From contig NZ_AUHY01000027.1 in the NCBI RefSeq assembly GCF_000423425.1, positions 1-36,383 on the forward strand: a DNA stretch of 36,383 nt, in the 5' to 3' direction. Both the position numbers and the translations under genes were made by a program. The notes below the pieces were generated by a model, which was not told where the DNA came from, searched no databases, and saw only the letters and a list, made by a program, of their open reading frames with translations. Shown one piece after another: positions 7,776 to 14,960 of this stretch (the stretch's first letter is position 1; each line of letters starts with the position of its first letter). This DNA is from Meiothermus rufus DSM 22234. GTDB lineage: Bacteria > Deinococcota > Deinococci > Deinococcales > Thermaceae.

Positions 7776-8978
7776 ATGGTGAAGCGTTTGTTGACATCCC
7801 TGGTTGCGCTGGTTGGGTTGGCCTCAGCCCAGACTGAGATTCTTTTCTGGCACAGCATGGACGGCCCCGCCGAGCGGGCTATTGCCCAGTTTGCGGCTAG
7901 CTTTAATGCGGCCCAACGCAACTACCGGGTTACACCTCGTCTAATCGGCGACTACCGTGAGGGAGAAACCCGATTGCTGGCGGCTTTGCGCGCGGGTGGA
8001 GCCCCGGTGCTGTTTCAGGCGGAAATTCTGTTTTTTCCCCGCCTGGTGGCCGAAGGGGTGGTGCTGCCTCTGGACGAACTGGCGAATGCCTTGCCCAAGG
8101 CCTTTACCGACGATCTGTTCGAGGCGGCCTGGGAGTACGGCCTGATTAACAACCGTCGCTATGGCCTGCCCTTCAATACCTCGACCCCGGTGCTCTTTTT
8201 CAACGAGAACCAGTTGCGGGCCAGGGGGCTCAAAGTGCCGACCAACTGGCGAGAGTTCGAGCAGGCCGCTCGAGGGCTGACCAGCCGCAGCTCTGAAGGC
8301 TTTATTGCCCTCACCGAGTCGTGGACCTTTGAGGCCCAGGTGACCAGCCGGGGGGGGAACCTGGTGACAGCAGATGGTCGGCCCAACTTTACCTCCCGCG
8401 AGGTGGTGGAGACGTTGGAGTACCTTCAGCGCCTGGGGCGCGAGGGGCTTACCAGCGTGCGCAACCTGTCCGAGAGCTTCTTCGCCCAGACCGACTTCAT
8501 CCGCACTAAGGGCATGATGGTTATGGCCTCGATCGCCAACTGGCCAGCAGCCGAAAACGCCTCTTTTGCCTTCAAGCTGGGGGTGGCGCCCATCCCGCGC
8601 GAGCCGAACGGTAAGGTGCCTCTGGGCGGGGCACAACTGGTGGTGCTGCGGGGGGCCAGCCCTGAGCAGCAGCGGGGGGCCTTCGAGTTTTGGCGCTTTC
8701 TGATGGAGCCGCAGAACATCAAAACCTGGGTGGAAGCCAGCTACTACGTACCGCTGCGTAAGTCAGCCACACCCCTGCTGGAAGCCTTCTACCGCGAGAA
8801 CCCCTACCGCCGGGTAGCCTTCGAGCAGGTGGCGGTGGCCCAGCCACGCCCTAGGGTGCCGCAGTTTAGCGTGTGGCGCACCTACCTCGAGGAGGCCCTG
8901 GAAAAAGCCCTCAAGGGCAGCGTGCCAGCCCGCCAGGCCCTGGAAGAGGCCCAGCGCAAGGCCGAGGCGGCGCGGTAG
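7776..8978 (+). CDS. Extracellular solute-binding protein, family 1 (UgpB-like), second tandem paralog
   Basis: A secreted receptor of 400 residues starting at ATG 7776 with AGGAGGAG just upstream. The signal peptide is MVKRLLTSLVALVGLASAQ. It shares long blocks with the preceding protein (GDYREGE, LAALRAGGAPVLF, LVVLRGAS, EFWRFLMEP, RRVAFEQV). Differences in the putative pocket (FNTSTPVLFFNEN against LGLSLPVFFYNAD, and ESWTFEAQVTSRGGNLV) may give a different ligand preference. It ends three bases before the stop of the convergent small gene. Confidence 0.88.
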   Translation: MVKRLLTSLVALVGLASAQTEILFWHSMDGPAERAIAQFAASFNAAQRNYRVTPRLIGDYREGETRLLAALRAGGAPVLFQAEILFFPRLVAEGVVLPLDELANALPKAFTDDLFEAAWEYGLINNRRYGLPFNTSTPVLFFNENQLRARGLKVPTNWREFEQAARGLTSRSSEGFIALTESWTFEAQVTSRGGNLVTADGRPNFTSREVVETLEYLQRLGREGLTSVRNLSESFFAQTDFIRTKGMMVMASIANWPAAENASFAFKLGVAPIPREPNGKVPLGGAQLVVLRGASPEQQRGAFEFWRFLMEPQNIKTWVEASYYVPLRKSATPLLEAFYRENPYRRVAFEQVAVAQPRPRVPQFSVWRTYLEEALEKALKGSVPARQALEEAQRKAEAAR

Positions 8979-8981
8979 CCT

Positions 8982-9257
8982 TTATTTGGCCAGGCGCTCC
9001 TCGAGGCCCCGCTCTTCGATGGCCCGGCGGGCCTCCCGGAAGACGTACAAGGCCAATACGGGAAAGGGTATGGCCTGCTCGAGGGCTTCCTGCACGGTAA
9101 AGTAGCGCGCAGGGTCCGAAGCGCGTACCCGGGGGGCCAGCTCGGACCACAGCCGCAGGAGTTCTTCGCGGTTGTGCGGGGGGTTTTCCTCGAAGCGTTT
9201 GAGGGGGTCGGTGGAGGCTTTCATTTTCAACAGGTAGGCCTGAGCGCGCCGCTTCAC
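8982..9257 (-). CDS. Small conserved-looking hypothetical protein, 91 residues
   Basis: I do not recognise a family. The protein is charged and mostly helical in composition, with a central SDPARYFTVQEALEQAIPFP segment and an Arg/Glu-rich C-terminus, and no signal peptide or membrane helix. The GTG start at 9257 is supported by TAGGCT (minus strand, 9265-9270) 7 bases upstream, the leaderless arrangement seen repeatedly here. It is convergent with the UgpB-like gene. Confidence 0.7.
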   Translation of the reverse strand: MKRRAQAYLLKMKASTDPLKRFEENPPHNREELLRLWSELAPRVRASDPARYFTVQEALEQAIPFPVLALYVFREARRAIEERGLEERLAK

Positions 9258-9302
9258 GCTCTAAAGCCTAGCCCCCTTCTGGTTTTTCAACCGTATTCCA
9301 GA

Positions 9303-10202
9303 TTAAGCACCGACCAACCGTTTGGTCTTCAGGATGAGGGGCAGCTCACTCTCCAGGGTTCGCTCGCTTGGGGCAAACACCTGGCGGATGGGGGTAGGGT
9401 CGGCGGTGTTGCCCATCTTGAGCTGGAGGTACTGGTCGCGGGTGAGGGGGCTGAAGGGTAGGGGAGAGATCAAGGGCACCACCCAGTCCATCAGGGCTAG
9501 GGGGATGGACCATAGCGGTTTGCGAGAGCCTAAGACATCGCGCACCAGTAGAATAAGCTCGCGAAAAGTGTACTCTTTGGGCCCTACCAGGTCGTAGCGC
9601 TGGTGGAGGGTGGCTGGGTTGCGCAGGGCCTGTTCAAAGGCCTGGGCCACGTCGCCCACCCAGATGGGACGGAAAACGAAATGCCCATCCCCGATGAGGG
9701 GGATAAAGGGTATAGGGGCAGTGACCAAACCCTTGAGGATGCCTCCGAAGAACTCGTCTCCGGGCCCGAAGATCAGACTGGGGCGCAGGATGGTCCAGTC
9801 CAGCCCAGAGGCCTCGACCAAAGCCTCGCCCTCGGCCTTGGTCTGGTAATAGCGGCTGCCAGTACCGAGGGCCGCCCCCAGGGCCGACATGTGCAGGAAG
9901 CGGCGGATACCCGCCTCTTGCGCGGCGGCCAGGCTGTGGCGCACCCCTTCCACGTGGGCCTGCTGGAAGGTCTGCCCCCTTTTTTCGCGGATGATGCCGA
10001 CCAGGTAGACCAAAGCCTCCTGCCCCTGGGCGGCTTCTAGCAGGCCCTCTCCGGTAGCCACATCGGCCCGCAGGTAGCGCACCTCGGCTAAAGCCCCCTG
10101 GCCCCGCCTCGAGGCCACGCTCACCTGGTGACCCTGGGCCAAAAGATGCTGGGCCAGGTGGGTGCCCACGTAGCCGCTACCGCCAATGAGGAGGATTTTC
10201 AT
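9303..10202 (-). CDS. Atypical SDR / NDUFA9-like NAD(P)-binding protein
   Basis: A 299-residue Rossmann-fold protein. It begins MKILLIGGSGYVGTHLAQHL with the dinucleotide loop GGSGYVG, followed by RADVATGEGL and a YxxxK-like YYQTK near residue 120; DWTILRPSLIFGPGDEF is typical of the complex I NDUFA9/NmrA-like group. The ATG is three bases after the TAA of the upstream ldrP-like gene, so the two are translationally coupled. A role in isoprenoid or quinone metabolism is possible but unproven. It could also be a nucleoside-diphosphate-sugar epimerase relative, though the substrate domain looks shorter. Confidence 0.82.
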   Translation of the reverse strand: MKILLIGGSGYVGTHLAQHLLAQGHQVSVASRRGQGALAEVRYLRADVATGEGLLEAAQGQEALVYLVGIIREKRGQTFQQAHVEGVRHSLAAAQEAGIRRFLHMSALGAALGTGSRYYQTKAEGEALVEASGLDWTILRPSLIFGPGDEFFGGILKGLVTAPIPFIPLIGDGHFVFRPIWVGDVAQAFEQALRNPATLHQRYDLVGPKEYTFRELILLVRDVLGSRKPLWSIPLALMDWVVPLISPLPFSPLTRDQYLQLKMGNTADPTPIRQVFAPSERTLESELPLILKTKRLVGA

Positions 10203-10205
10203 GGG

Positions 10206-10796
10206 TTATACCGCTTGCAGCAGCCGGCTCTCGGCCTCGAGTTCCAGGGCTTTGCGGTCTACCAGGTAGATTTTGCGGTAGCCGGTGTCCAGAAGCCCCT
10301 CGTGCCTGAGGTCGGAGAGCAGCTTGCTGACCGATTCGCGCGTAGAAGCGGTGGCGTCGGCGATCTCCTCGTGGCTGGCGGTCACGTAGACCCCCCGTTC
10401 ATCCTGGCCTTTGGCCGCGGTGGCGGCCAAATAGAGCAGGTAGCGGCAGATGCGGCTGCGCAGCTCGCCCCACTGCAGGTGGGTCTCGTAGGCCTGCACC
10501 TGCACCATCTGGCTGGCCAGGCTACCGGCTAGGGCCCGCATCTCGTCGTGGGTGAGGGCTTTAGGGTCCAGTGCAAAGGCGGCGGCCTCGGTCAGGGCCT
10601 CGGCGGTGTACTTGTACTGCCGTTCGGTAAGGGCCTCCTCGCCGAAGTAGTCGCCGGGCAAAACGTGGCGCAGGGTGAGCTGCCGGCCATCGGGCAGGAT
10701 TTCCACGATCCGCACCAGGCCCCGCTCGAGGCGATAGATGGCTTCGGCGCGGTCGCCTGCCCTGTAAACCACTTCTTTCCTACGCACCTTTTTCAT
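10206..10796 (-). CDS. ldrP: CRP/FNR-family transcriptional regulator, LdrP-like
   Basis: A 196-residue regulator with an N-terminal cyclic-nucleotide-type barrel (about 1-110) and a C-terminal winged helix (about 130-190, HTH ASHEEIADATASTRESVSKL). The phosphate-binding cassette reads GEEALTERQYKYTAEA, where the Arg that CRP uses for cAMP (in RSA) is replaced by Tyr-Thr-Ala. This fits the cAMP-independent LdrP of Thermus thermophilus, which activates crtB downstream of LitR. Its ATG is preceded by AAGGAGG. It follows litR by 52 bases on the same strand and is coupled to the NDUFA9-like gene. The name rests on neighbourhood plus domain features. Confidence 0.82.
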   Translation of the reverse strand: MKKVRRKEVVYRAGDRAEAIYRLERGLVRIVEILPDGRQLTLRHVLPGDYFGEEALTERQYKYTAEALTEAAAFALDPKALTHDEMRALAGSLASQMVQVQAYETHLQWGELRSRICRYLLYLAATAAKGQDERGVYVTASHEEIADATASTRESVSKLLSDLRHEGLLDTGYRKIYLVDRKALELEAESRLLQAV

Positions 10797-10848
10797 GCTG
10801 CCTCCTTAGACAAAACCTCTGATGCCCTGTCGCTGTGTGTGTGGATGC

Positions 10849-11730
10849 CTACCATAGACCCGCCTCCTTTAGGGCTACCGAGAGGGATTCGGCCAACTCG
10901 CGCGGGTCGTTACCCAGGTAGCGGGCCCCCAAGCGTTCGACGAGTTGTGGGTTGTGGGCCGCAGCCCGCCCCCCCACCACCACCAAGGGGGCCAGATGCC
11001 GCAGGGCCTGGTGGGGCAAAGACTCCAGGGAAACGGGTTGCGAGGCCGAAAGCACGATAGCCTTGGCTCCGGTGCGTTCAGCGAACGACTGCAGGTCGGC
11101 CAAGGGGGTGTTGGGCCCCAGGTAATGCACGGTGTAGCCAGCCCGTCGCAGGAACAAGGCGGTGATCAGGCTGCCGATCTCGTGCTGCTCACCGGGCAGG
11201 GTGGAGACCACCACTACCGGCCCCAGTACTCCGCCCATCAGGCTCAGCAACCCCTGTAAAGCCCCCCGTAGGTAGGTGCTGGCCAGGTGTTCCTGGGCCG
11301 TGCTGACCCGGCCCAGGTGCCAACCATCTCCGATACGGCGCAGGCAGGGGGCCATGACCTCCAGTACCACCGTTTCCAAAGGGTGCAGCCGGTAGGCCTC
11401 AGAGAGTACCCGGTCGGCGGCCTCGGTATCGGCCCGTAGCAGGGTCTCTTCCAGCGCCCGGGAGAGGGCCTCGGGGGGGCGTGGTCCTTCCTGGGTCAGA
11501 CCCTCAAGGTAGCGTTTGACCGCCTGGGCAGGGGTGATGCCTTCGGCGATCCACTGCTTAATCTGGCGCAGGGCCTCGAGGTCGGTTTGGCTGTACAACC
11601 GGTGTCCGCCCGGCGAACGTTCGGGCCGGGGGAAGCCGTAGCGCCGTTCCCACTGGCGCAGCAGGGCCGAGGACAGGCCAGTGCGTTCCTCGACCTCGGC
11701 GATGGTATAGACCCCCATATCGCTGCGCAT
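10849..11730 (-). CDS. litR: LitR/CarH: MerR-type repressor with adenosylcobalamin light sensor
   Basis: A 293-residue photoreceptor repressor. The N-terminal MerR winged helix (residues 6-75) includes LRQWERRYGFPRPERSPGGH. A four-helix bundle follows, then a B12-binding Rossmann domain. The key CarH residues are all visible: Trp137-His138 (GWH), Glu147-His148 (AQEH) and the lower axial ligand His183 in GEQHEIG. Each is offset by six from Thermus CarH (131/132/141/142/177), which supports the alignment. In the dark, AdoCbl holds the repressor tetramer on DNA; light breaks it. ATG 11730 would be leaderless relative to TACACT (11741-11746). ATG 11718 is an alternative. It is divergent from the methyltransferase-crtB unit. 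Confidence 0.93.
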   Translation of the reverse strand: MRSDMGVYTIAEVEERTGLSSALLRQWERRYGFPRPERSPGGHRLYSQTDLEALRQIKQWIAEGITPAQAVKRYLEGLTQEGPRPPEALSRALEETLLRADTEAADRVLSEAYRLHPLETVVLEVMAPCLRRIGDGWHLGRVSTAQEHLASTYLRGALQGLLSLMGGVLGPVVVVSTLPGEQHEIGSLITALFLRRAGYTVHYLGPNTPLADLQSFAERTGAKAIVLSASQPVSLESLPHQALRHLAPLVVVGGRAAAHNPQLVERLGARYLGNDPRELAESLSVALKEAGLW

Positions 11731-11740
11731 CTTGAAAAGA

Positions 11741-11770
11741 AGTGTAGTATGATTGTATAACTTTTGTCAA
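11741..11770 (-). promoter_or_regulatory. litR promoter
   Basis: On the minus strand, TTGACA (11765-11770) is an exact -35 consensus. TACACT (11741-11746) is a -10 with an 18-base spacer, 10 bases before ATG 11730, so the transcript would be nearly leaderless. The repeats of the putative CarH operator cover both boxes, consistent with autorepression. Confidence 0.65.
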
Positions 11771-11792
11771 GTCTTTTAGAAGACTTTGTATA
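11743..11792. promoter_or_regulatory. Putative LitR/CarH operator: in-register 11-bp repeats
   Basis: Read on the plus strand, TGT occurs at 11743, 11754, 11765 and 11787, i.e. at steps of 11, 11 and 22 bases. The A expected five bases on (from the nTnnACA repeat known for CarH, read in reverse) is present at 11759, 11770 and 11792 but not 11748. The empty register at 11776 keeps only its A (11781). Three contiguous repeats span the litR -35 to -10 region, as in described CarH operators. The repeat spacing is seen directly; binding is inferred. Confidence 0.6.
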
Positions 11793-11794
11793 AG
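11764..11794 (+). promoter_or_regulatory. Divergent promoter for methyltransferase/crtB with a dyad in a 19-base spacer
   Basis: TTGTCA (11764-11769) and TATAAG (11789-11794) each match the consensus at five of six bases but are 19 bases apart. The spacer contains a perfect dyad, AGTCTT-TTAG-AAGACT (11770-11785). A long 19-base spacer holding a dyad is the hallmark of promoters activated by MerR-type proteins. Here it lies beside a MerR-domain gene, so LitR or another MerR regulator might act on it. The start codon is 17 bases downstream of the -10. Confidence 0.45.
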
Positions 11795-11811
11795 TTTAGG
11801 AATCGGTCTAA

Positions 11812-12480
11812 ATGAAAGCCCCCTTTTTCCCCGACCAACGCGTGAAGAAGCCCCTCACCCTGGCGCATTGGGTCAACCTGTGGCCCCTAACCGCCTGGGG
11901 CTACGAGCTATGGCGCTTCAGGGCCCTCAGCCTGCTCTCGGGCCGGCCCTTTCCCCTATCGGAGGAGTTAGCCCGGATGTTACAGGCCATGGAGCCGGTA
12001 GCAGAGAGGGACTTTCTGGACCTGGGTACTTCCACCGGGCTTTATGCCCGGGCCTTGCTAAGGGCTGGGGCCACACGGGTTTGGGCCCTCGATCTCTCCC
12101 CGGCCATGCTGCGGGTGGCCTGGCGCAAGGCCCAGGGCCATCCCAGGTTGGTGCCCTTGCTGGCCCGAGCTGAGGCTATACCCCTAGCTTCGGCCTCGGT
12201 GGATGGGGTAGTGGTGGGGGGAAGCTGGAACGAGTTTCCCCAACCCCAAGAGGTGATCAGGGAGATGCACCGGGTGCTAAGGCCAGGGGGGCGCCTTTGG
12301 ATCATGTTCAGCCACCGCTCGGCCAGTCCGGTGCAGCAGCTTCTGGCTTGGAGCGGTCTTCGCTTTCCCACCCTCGAGACATTGCTGGAATCCCTGTCGA
12401 AAAGTGGGTTCGCCGTGCGCGGCTGGCGGGAAGGAGCGGTAGGATTTGTAACAGGGACAAAAGTCACATCTGGGGTATAA
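11812..12480 (+). CDS. Class I SAM-dependent methyltransferase in the carotenoid locus
   Basis: A 222-residue protein with the Methyltransf_11 pattern: motif I DLGTSTGLYARALL (about 66-79), the acidic ribose-binding residue in ALDLSPAMLRVA, motif II SVDGVVVGGSWNEF, and HRVLRPGGRLWIM. It is the first gene after the litR divergent promoter. Its last bases contain the crtB -10 box, so crtB can be read from the same transcript or from its own promoter. No ribosome site precedes ATG 11812, which lies about 11 bases after the predicted transcript start. The substrate is unknown; a carotenoid or isoprenoid role is only guilt by association. Confidence 0.85.
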   Translation: MKAPFFPDQRVKKPLTLAHWVNLWPLTAWGYELWRFRALSLLSGRPFPLSEELARMLQAMEPVAERDFLDLGTSTGLYARALLRAGATRVWALDLSPAMLRVAWRKAQGHPRLVPLLARAEAIPLASASVDGVVVGGSWNEFPQPQEVIREMHRVLRPGGRLWIMFSHRSASPVQQLLAWSGLRFPTLETLLESLSKSGFAVRGWREGAVGFVTGTKVTSGV

Positions 12481-12481
12481 A
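12454..12481 (+). promoter_or_regulatory. crtB promoter
   Basis: TATAAA (12476-12481) is preceded by GGGACA (12454-12459) with a 16-base spacer. The -10 overlaps the methyltransferase stop codon. A short dyad, TTTGT (12445-12449) and ACAAA (12457-12461), straddles the -35 and could be a CRP/FNR-type half-site pair for LdrP, though it is a weak match. Confidence 0.5.
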
Positions 12482-12518
12482 GGCATTCTAAGCCCATCAG
12501 GAGCGCAAGGAGTCCGTT

Positions 12519-13346
12519 ATGGAACCCAATTGGCAAGCTGTATCGGCTATTATCCGCCGCCACTCCGCCACCTTTTATTACGGTAGCTTGCTCTTCCGGG
12601 GGGAGGCCCGCAAAGGGGCCTGGGCCGTGTATGCGGCTTGCCGCACGGGCGACGACGCGGTGGACGAGTCGGCCCATCCCCAGGCCGACCTCGAGGCGTG
12701 GTGGGCCGGCATCGAGCGGGCCTATGGCGGCGCGCCTAAAAAGAACTGGGAACTAGCCCTAGCCTGGGCTCTGGAGCGTTGGGCAATTCCTCGCCAGGCT
12801 TTTGCCGACATGTACCAGGGCTTCCTTACCGATTTGGGCCCGGTGCGCTTAGAGCGCATGGAGGAGCTGTACACCTACTGCTACCGGGTGGCGGGCACGG
12901 TAGGGCTGATGATTGCCCCCATTGGCGGGGCGGGTTCGCAGGGTCTTGGGGCGGCTGTCAAGCTGGGCCAGGCCATGCAGCTGACCAACTGTCTGCGCGA
13001 TGTAGGTGAGGACCTGGCTCTAGGCCGAGTGTATCTGCCTGCTGAACGGATGCGCTTTTATGGGGTGCGCCTAGAGGATCTACAGGCAGGCCGCGTCACT
13101 TCCGGCTATGTGGCCCTAATGCGCGAGCTAGCCGCAGAGGCCCGCCGGCTCTACCGCGAGGGGCTTTCCGGCCTCAGGTACCTCAGGACTGGGCGGGGGG
13201 CGGTGGCGTTAGCCGCTTTGCAATACCAGGGGATTTTGGACAAACTCGAGCTGAACGGCTGGGATAACCTCTCGTGCCGGGTATCACTCTCGGGCCTCGA
13301 GCGGGTTATACTCCTGCCCAGGGCCTTTTGGCTGCGAGGGGCCTGA
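12519..13346 (+). CDS. crtB: Phytoene synthase
   Basis: Condenses two geranylgeranyl diphosphates to 15-cis-phytoene, the first committed carotenoid step. The 275-residue protein shows both Asp-rich motifs that bind the Mg-diphosphates: DDAVD (residues 45-49, in RTGDDAVDE) and DVGEDLALGR (161-170, in NCLRDVGEDLALGR), then VYLP. RHSATFY near residue 14 is a typical start. ATG 12519 has AAGGAG (12507-12512) at good spacing. It has its own promoter, lies downstream of the LitR-controlled region, and is followed by crtO. In Thermus thermophilus the equivalent gene is activated by LdrP in the light. Confidence 0.95.
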   Translation: MEPNWQAVSAIIRRHSATFYYGSLLFRGEARKGAWAVYAACRTGDDAVDESAHPQADLEAWWAGIERAYGGAPKKNWELALAWALERWAIPRQAFADMYQGFLTDLGPVRLERMEELYTYCYRVAGTVGLMIAPIGGAGSQGLGAAVKLGQAMQLTNCLRDVGEDLALGRVYLPAERMRFYGVRLEDLQAGRVTSGYVALMRELAAEARRLYREGLSGLRYLRTGRGAVALAALQYQGILDKLELNGWDNLSCRVSLSGLERVILLPRAFWLRGA

Positions 13347-13364
13347 AGAGGCCCACAGCCAAAA
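13326..13364 (+). terminator. Extended hairpin overlapping the crtB stop codon
   Basis: TTTTGGCTG (13326-13334) pairs with CAGCCAAAA (13356-13364); inside it GGGCCT (13339-13344) pairs with AGGCCC (13349-13354). The crtB TGA lies at the apex. The stem is long and GC-rich, but no T-run follows on the plus strand, so it may attenuate or protect the transcript rather than terminate it outright. Confidence 0.5.
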
Positions 13365-13411
13365 GCGCTACAAAGCCAGATAAGTAGCCAACAGGGATAA
13401 GTGATAACCCG

Positions 13412-13417
13412 TATGAT
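13412..13417 (+). promoter_or_regulatory. -10 box of a leaderless crtO promoter
   Basis: TATGAT ends 8 bases before ATG 13426, so transcription would start at about the start codon. There is no ribosome site upstream, which fits leaderless expression. Confidence 0.5.
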
Positions 13418-13425
13418 GCTCCCGT

Positions 13426-14958
13426 ATGCCGGATTTTGACGTGGTGGTGGTGGGGGCAGGGCACAACGCCCTGGTGACGGCGGCCTACCTGGCCCAGGCG
13501 GGCTACCGGGTGGGGGTGTTTGAGCGGCGAAAGGTACCGGGGGGTGCGGTTTCCACCATCGATTATGAGGGCTTCCGCTTCGACCTGGGGGGCAGTGCCC
13601 ACATCCTGATCCGCCTGACCCCCATTCCCGAGGAGCTAAAGCTATACGAACATGGTCTAGAGTACATTGAACTCGACCCGCTTTTTCACGCTTCCGATGG
13701 CCAGCAAAGCTGGTTTGTCTGGCGCGACCCCGAGCGCACAGCGGCAGAGCTGGAGGCGCGCTACCCAGGGCAGGGGGCAGCCTACCGCCGCTTCATAGCC
13801 GACTGGTTGCCCTTCGCGCAGGCGGTCAAAGAGGCTTTTCTCAGCTCTCCTAGCCCCCTGAACCTGGGAAAGAAGCTCATCTGGGGAGCGGGCTTCGGGC
13901 GTGACTGGCAGAAGCGGCTGCCCCAGATTCTGCGGCCTTATGGCGATGTGGCCAAAGAGTATTTCAGCGAGGAACGGGTGCGTGCGCCACTGGTGTGGAT
14001 GGCCGCGCAGTCCGGCCCGCCCCCTTCCGATCCGCTTTCCTCTCCCTTTTTGCTCTGGCACCCGCTCTACCACGTGGGCGGAGTGGCCCGGCCCCGGGGG
14101 GGCTCGGGAGGGCTTTCGTTGGCCTTGGTACGGGCCATTGAGGCCGCCGGGGGGAAGGTGCATCTGGACAGCCCTGTCTCGGAGATTATTGTTGCAGACA
14201 ACAAGGCTGTTGGAGTTCGCCTTATGGATGGGCAGAGCGTGAGTGCGCGGGTGGTGGTCTCGGGGGCGCACATCCAGAAAACCCTGGGGATGTTGCCAGC
14301 CGATAAGACACCCGAAGCAGCCAAAGGCTTGCGGGTCGGCAATGGTTTTGGCCTGATTCTTCGGCTGGGTCTTTCGGAGAAGTTGCGTTACCAGACGCAT
14401 CCCGGCGACGAATCGCGTATCGGCCTGGGGCTTCTCATCACCGGTGAGCTACAGCTAAACCGGGCCTATGGCGACTACCTGGCCGGTGAGCCTACCCGCG
14501 ACCCTCCCCTGATTGCCATGAGCTTTACTGCGGTAGACGAGACCCTGGCCCCCCCCGGAGGCGAGACCCTGTGGCTTTGGGCCCAGTACTACCCCTACCG
14601 GCTGGCCTCGGGCACCTGGGAAGCCCGGGCCGCGGAGGCCAAAGAGGGGGTGCTTCGTAGCTTCGAGCGCTTCGACCCTTATATTCGTGGCAAAATTGTG
14701 GCCGAGCTGGTGCAGACACCGCTTTGGCTGGAGCAGGAGTTCGCCATGCCTATGGGCAATGTGATGCACCTGGAGATGAGTCCTGATCAGATGTTCCTCT
14801 TCCGCCCCTGGCTAGGCGCCCATGCCTACAGGTTTCCCGGGGTGAAAGGGCTCTACCTGACCGGGGCCAGCACCCACCCAGGCGGGGGCATTATGGGAGC
14901 CAGCGGGCGCAATGCGGCCCGGGTACTTCTCAGGGATTTGAGCCGGAAGCAGCTCTAA
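13426..14958 (+). CDS. crtO: CrtO-type carotenoid ketolase (FAD-dependent, CrtI superfamily)
   Basis: A 510-residue flavoprotein. It opens with the FAD-binding loop [19 protein letters not shown] and continues with [14 protein letters not shown] and [12 protein letters not shown]. The C-terminal [20 protein letters not shown] is the conserved FAD motif of the superfamily. These strings and the length closely match Deinococcus CrtO (about 511 residues), which adds a 4-keto group to monocyclic carotenoids; CrtI desaturases are less similar in the [10 protein letters not shown] and HILIR regions. It is in the same orientation as crtB but separated by a hairpin and its own -10. The window holds no crtI, crtLm, crtE or hydratase, so those steps must be encoded elsewhere. 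Confidence 0.85.
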   Translation: MPDFDVVVVGAGHNALVTAAYLAQAGYRVGVFERRKVPGGAVSTIDYEGFRFDLGGSAHILIRLTPIPEELKLYEHGLEYIELDPLFHASDGQQSWFVWRDPERTAAELEARYPGQGAAYRRFIADWLPFAQAVKEAFLSSPSPLNLGKKLIWGAGFGRDWQKRLPQILRPYGDVAKEYFSEERVRAPLVWMAAQSGPPPSDPLSSPFLLWHPLYHVGGVARPRGGSGGLSLALVRAIEAAGGKVHLDSPVSEIIVADNKAVGVRLMDGQSVSARVVVSGAHIQKTLGMLPADKTPEAAKGLRVGNGFGLILRLGLSEKLRYQTHPGDESRIGLGLLITGELQLNRAYGDYLAGEPTRDPPLIAMSFTAVDETLAPPGGETLWLWAQYYPYRLASGTWEARAAEAKEGVLRSFERFDPYIRGKIVAELVQTPLWLEQEFAMPMGNVMHLEMSPDQMFLFRPWLGAHAYRFPGVKGLYLTGASTHPGGGIMGASGRNAARVLLRDLSRKQL

Positions 14959-14960
14959 GA

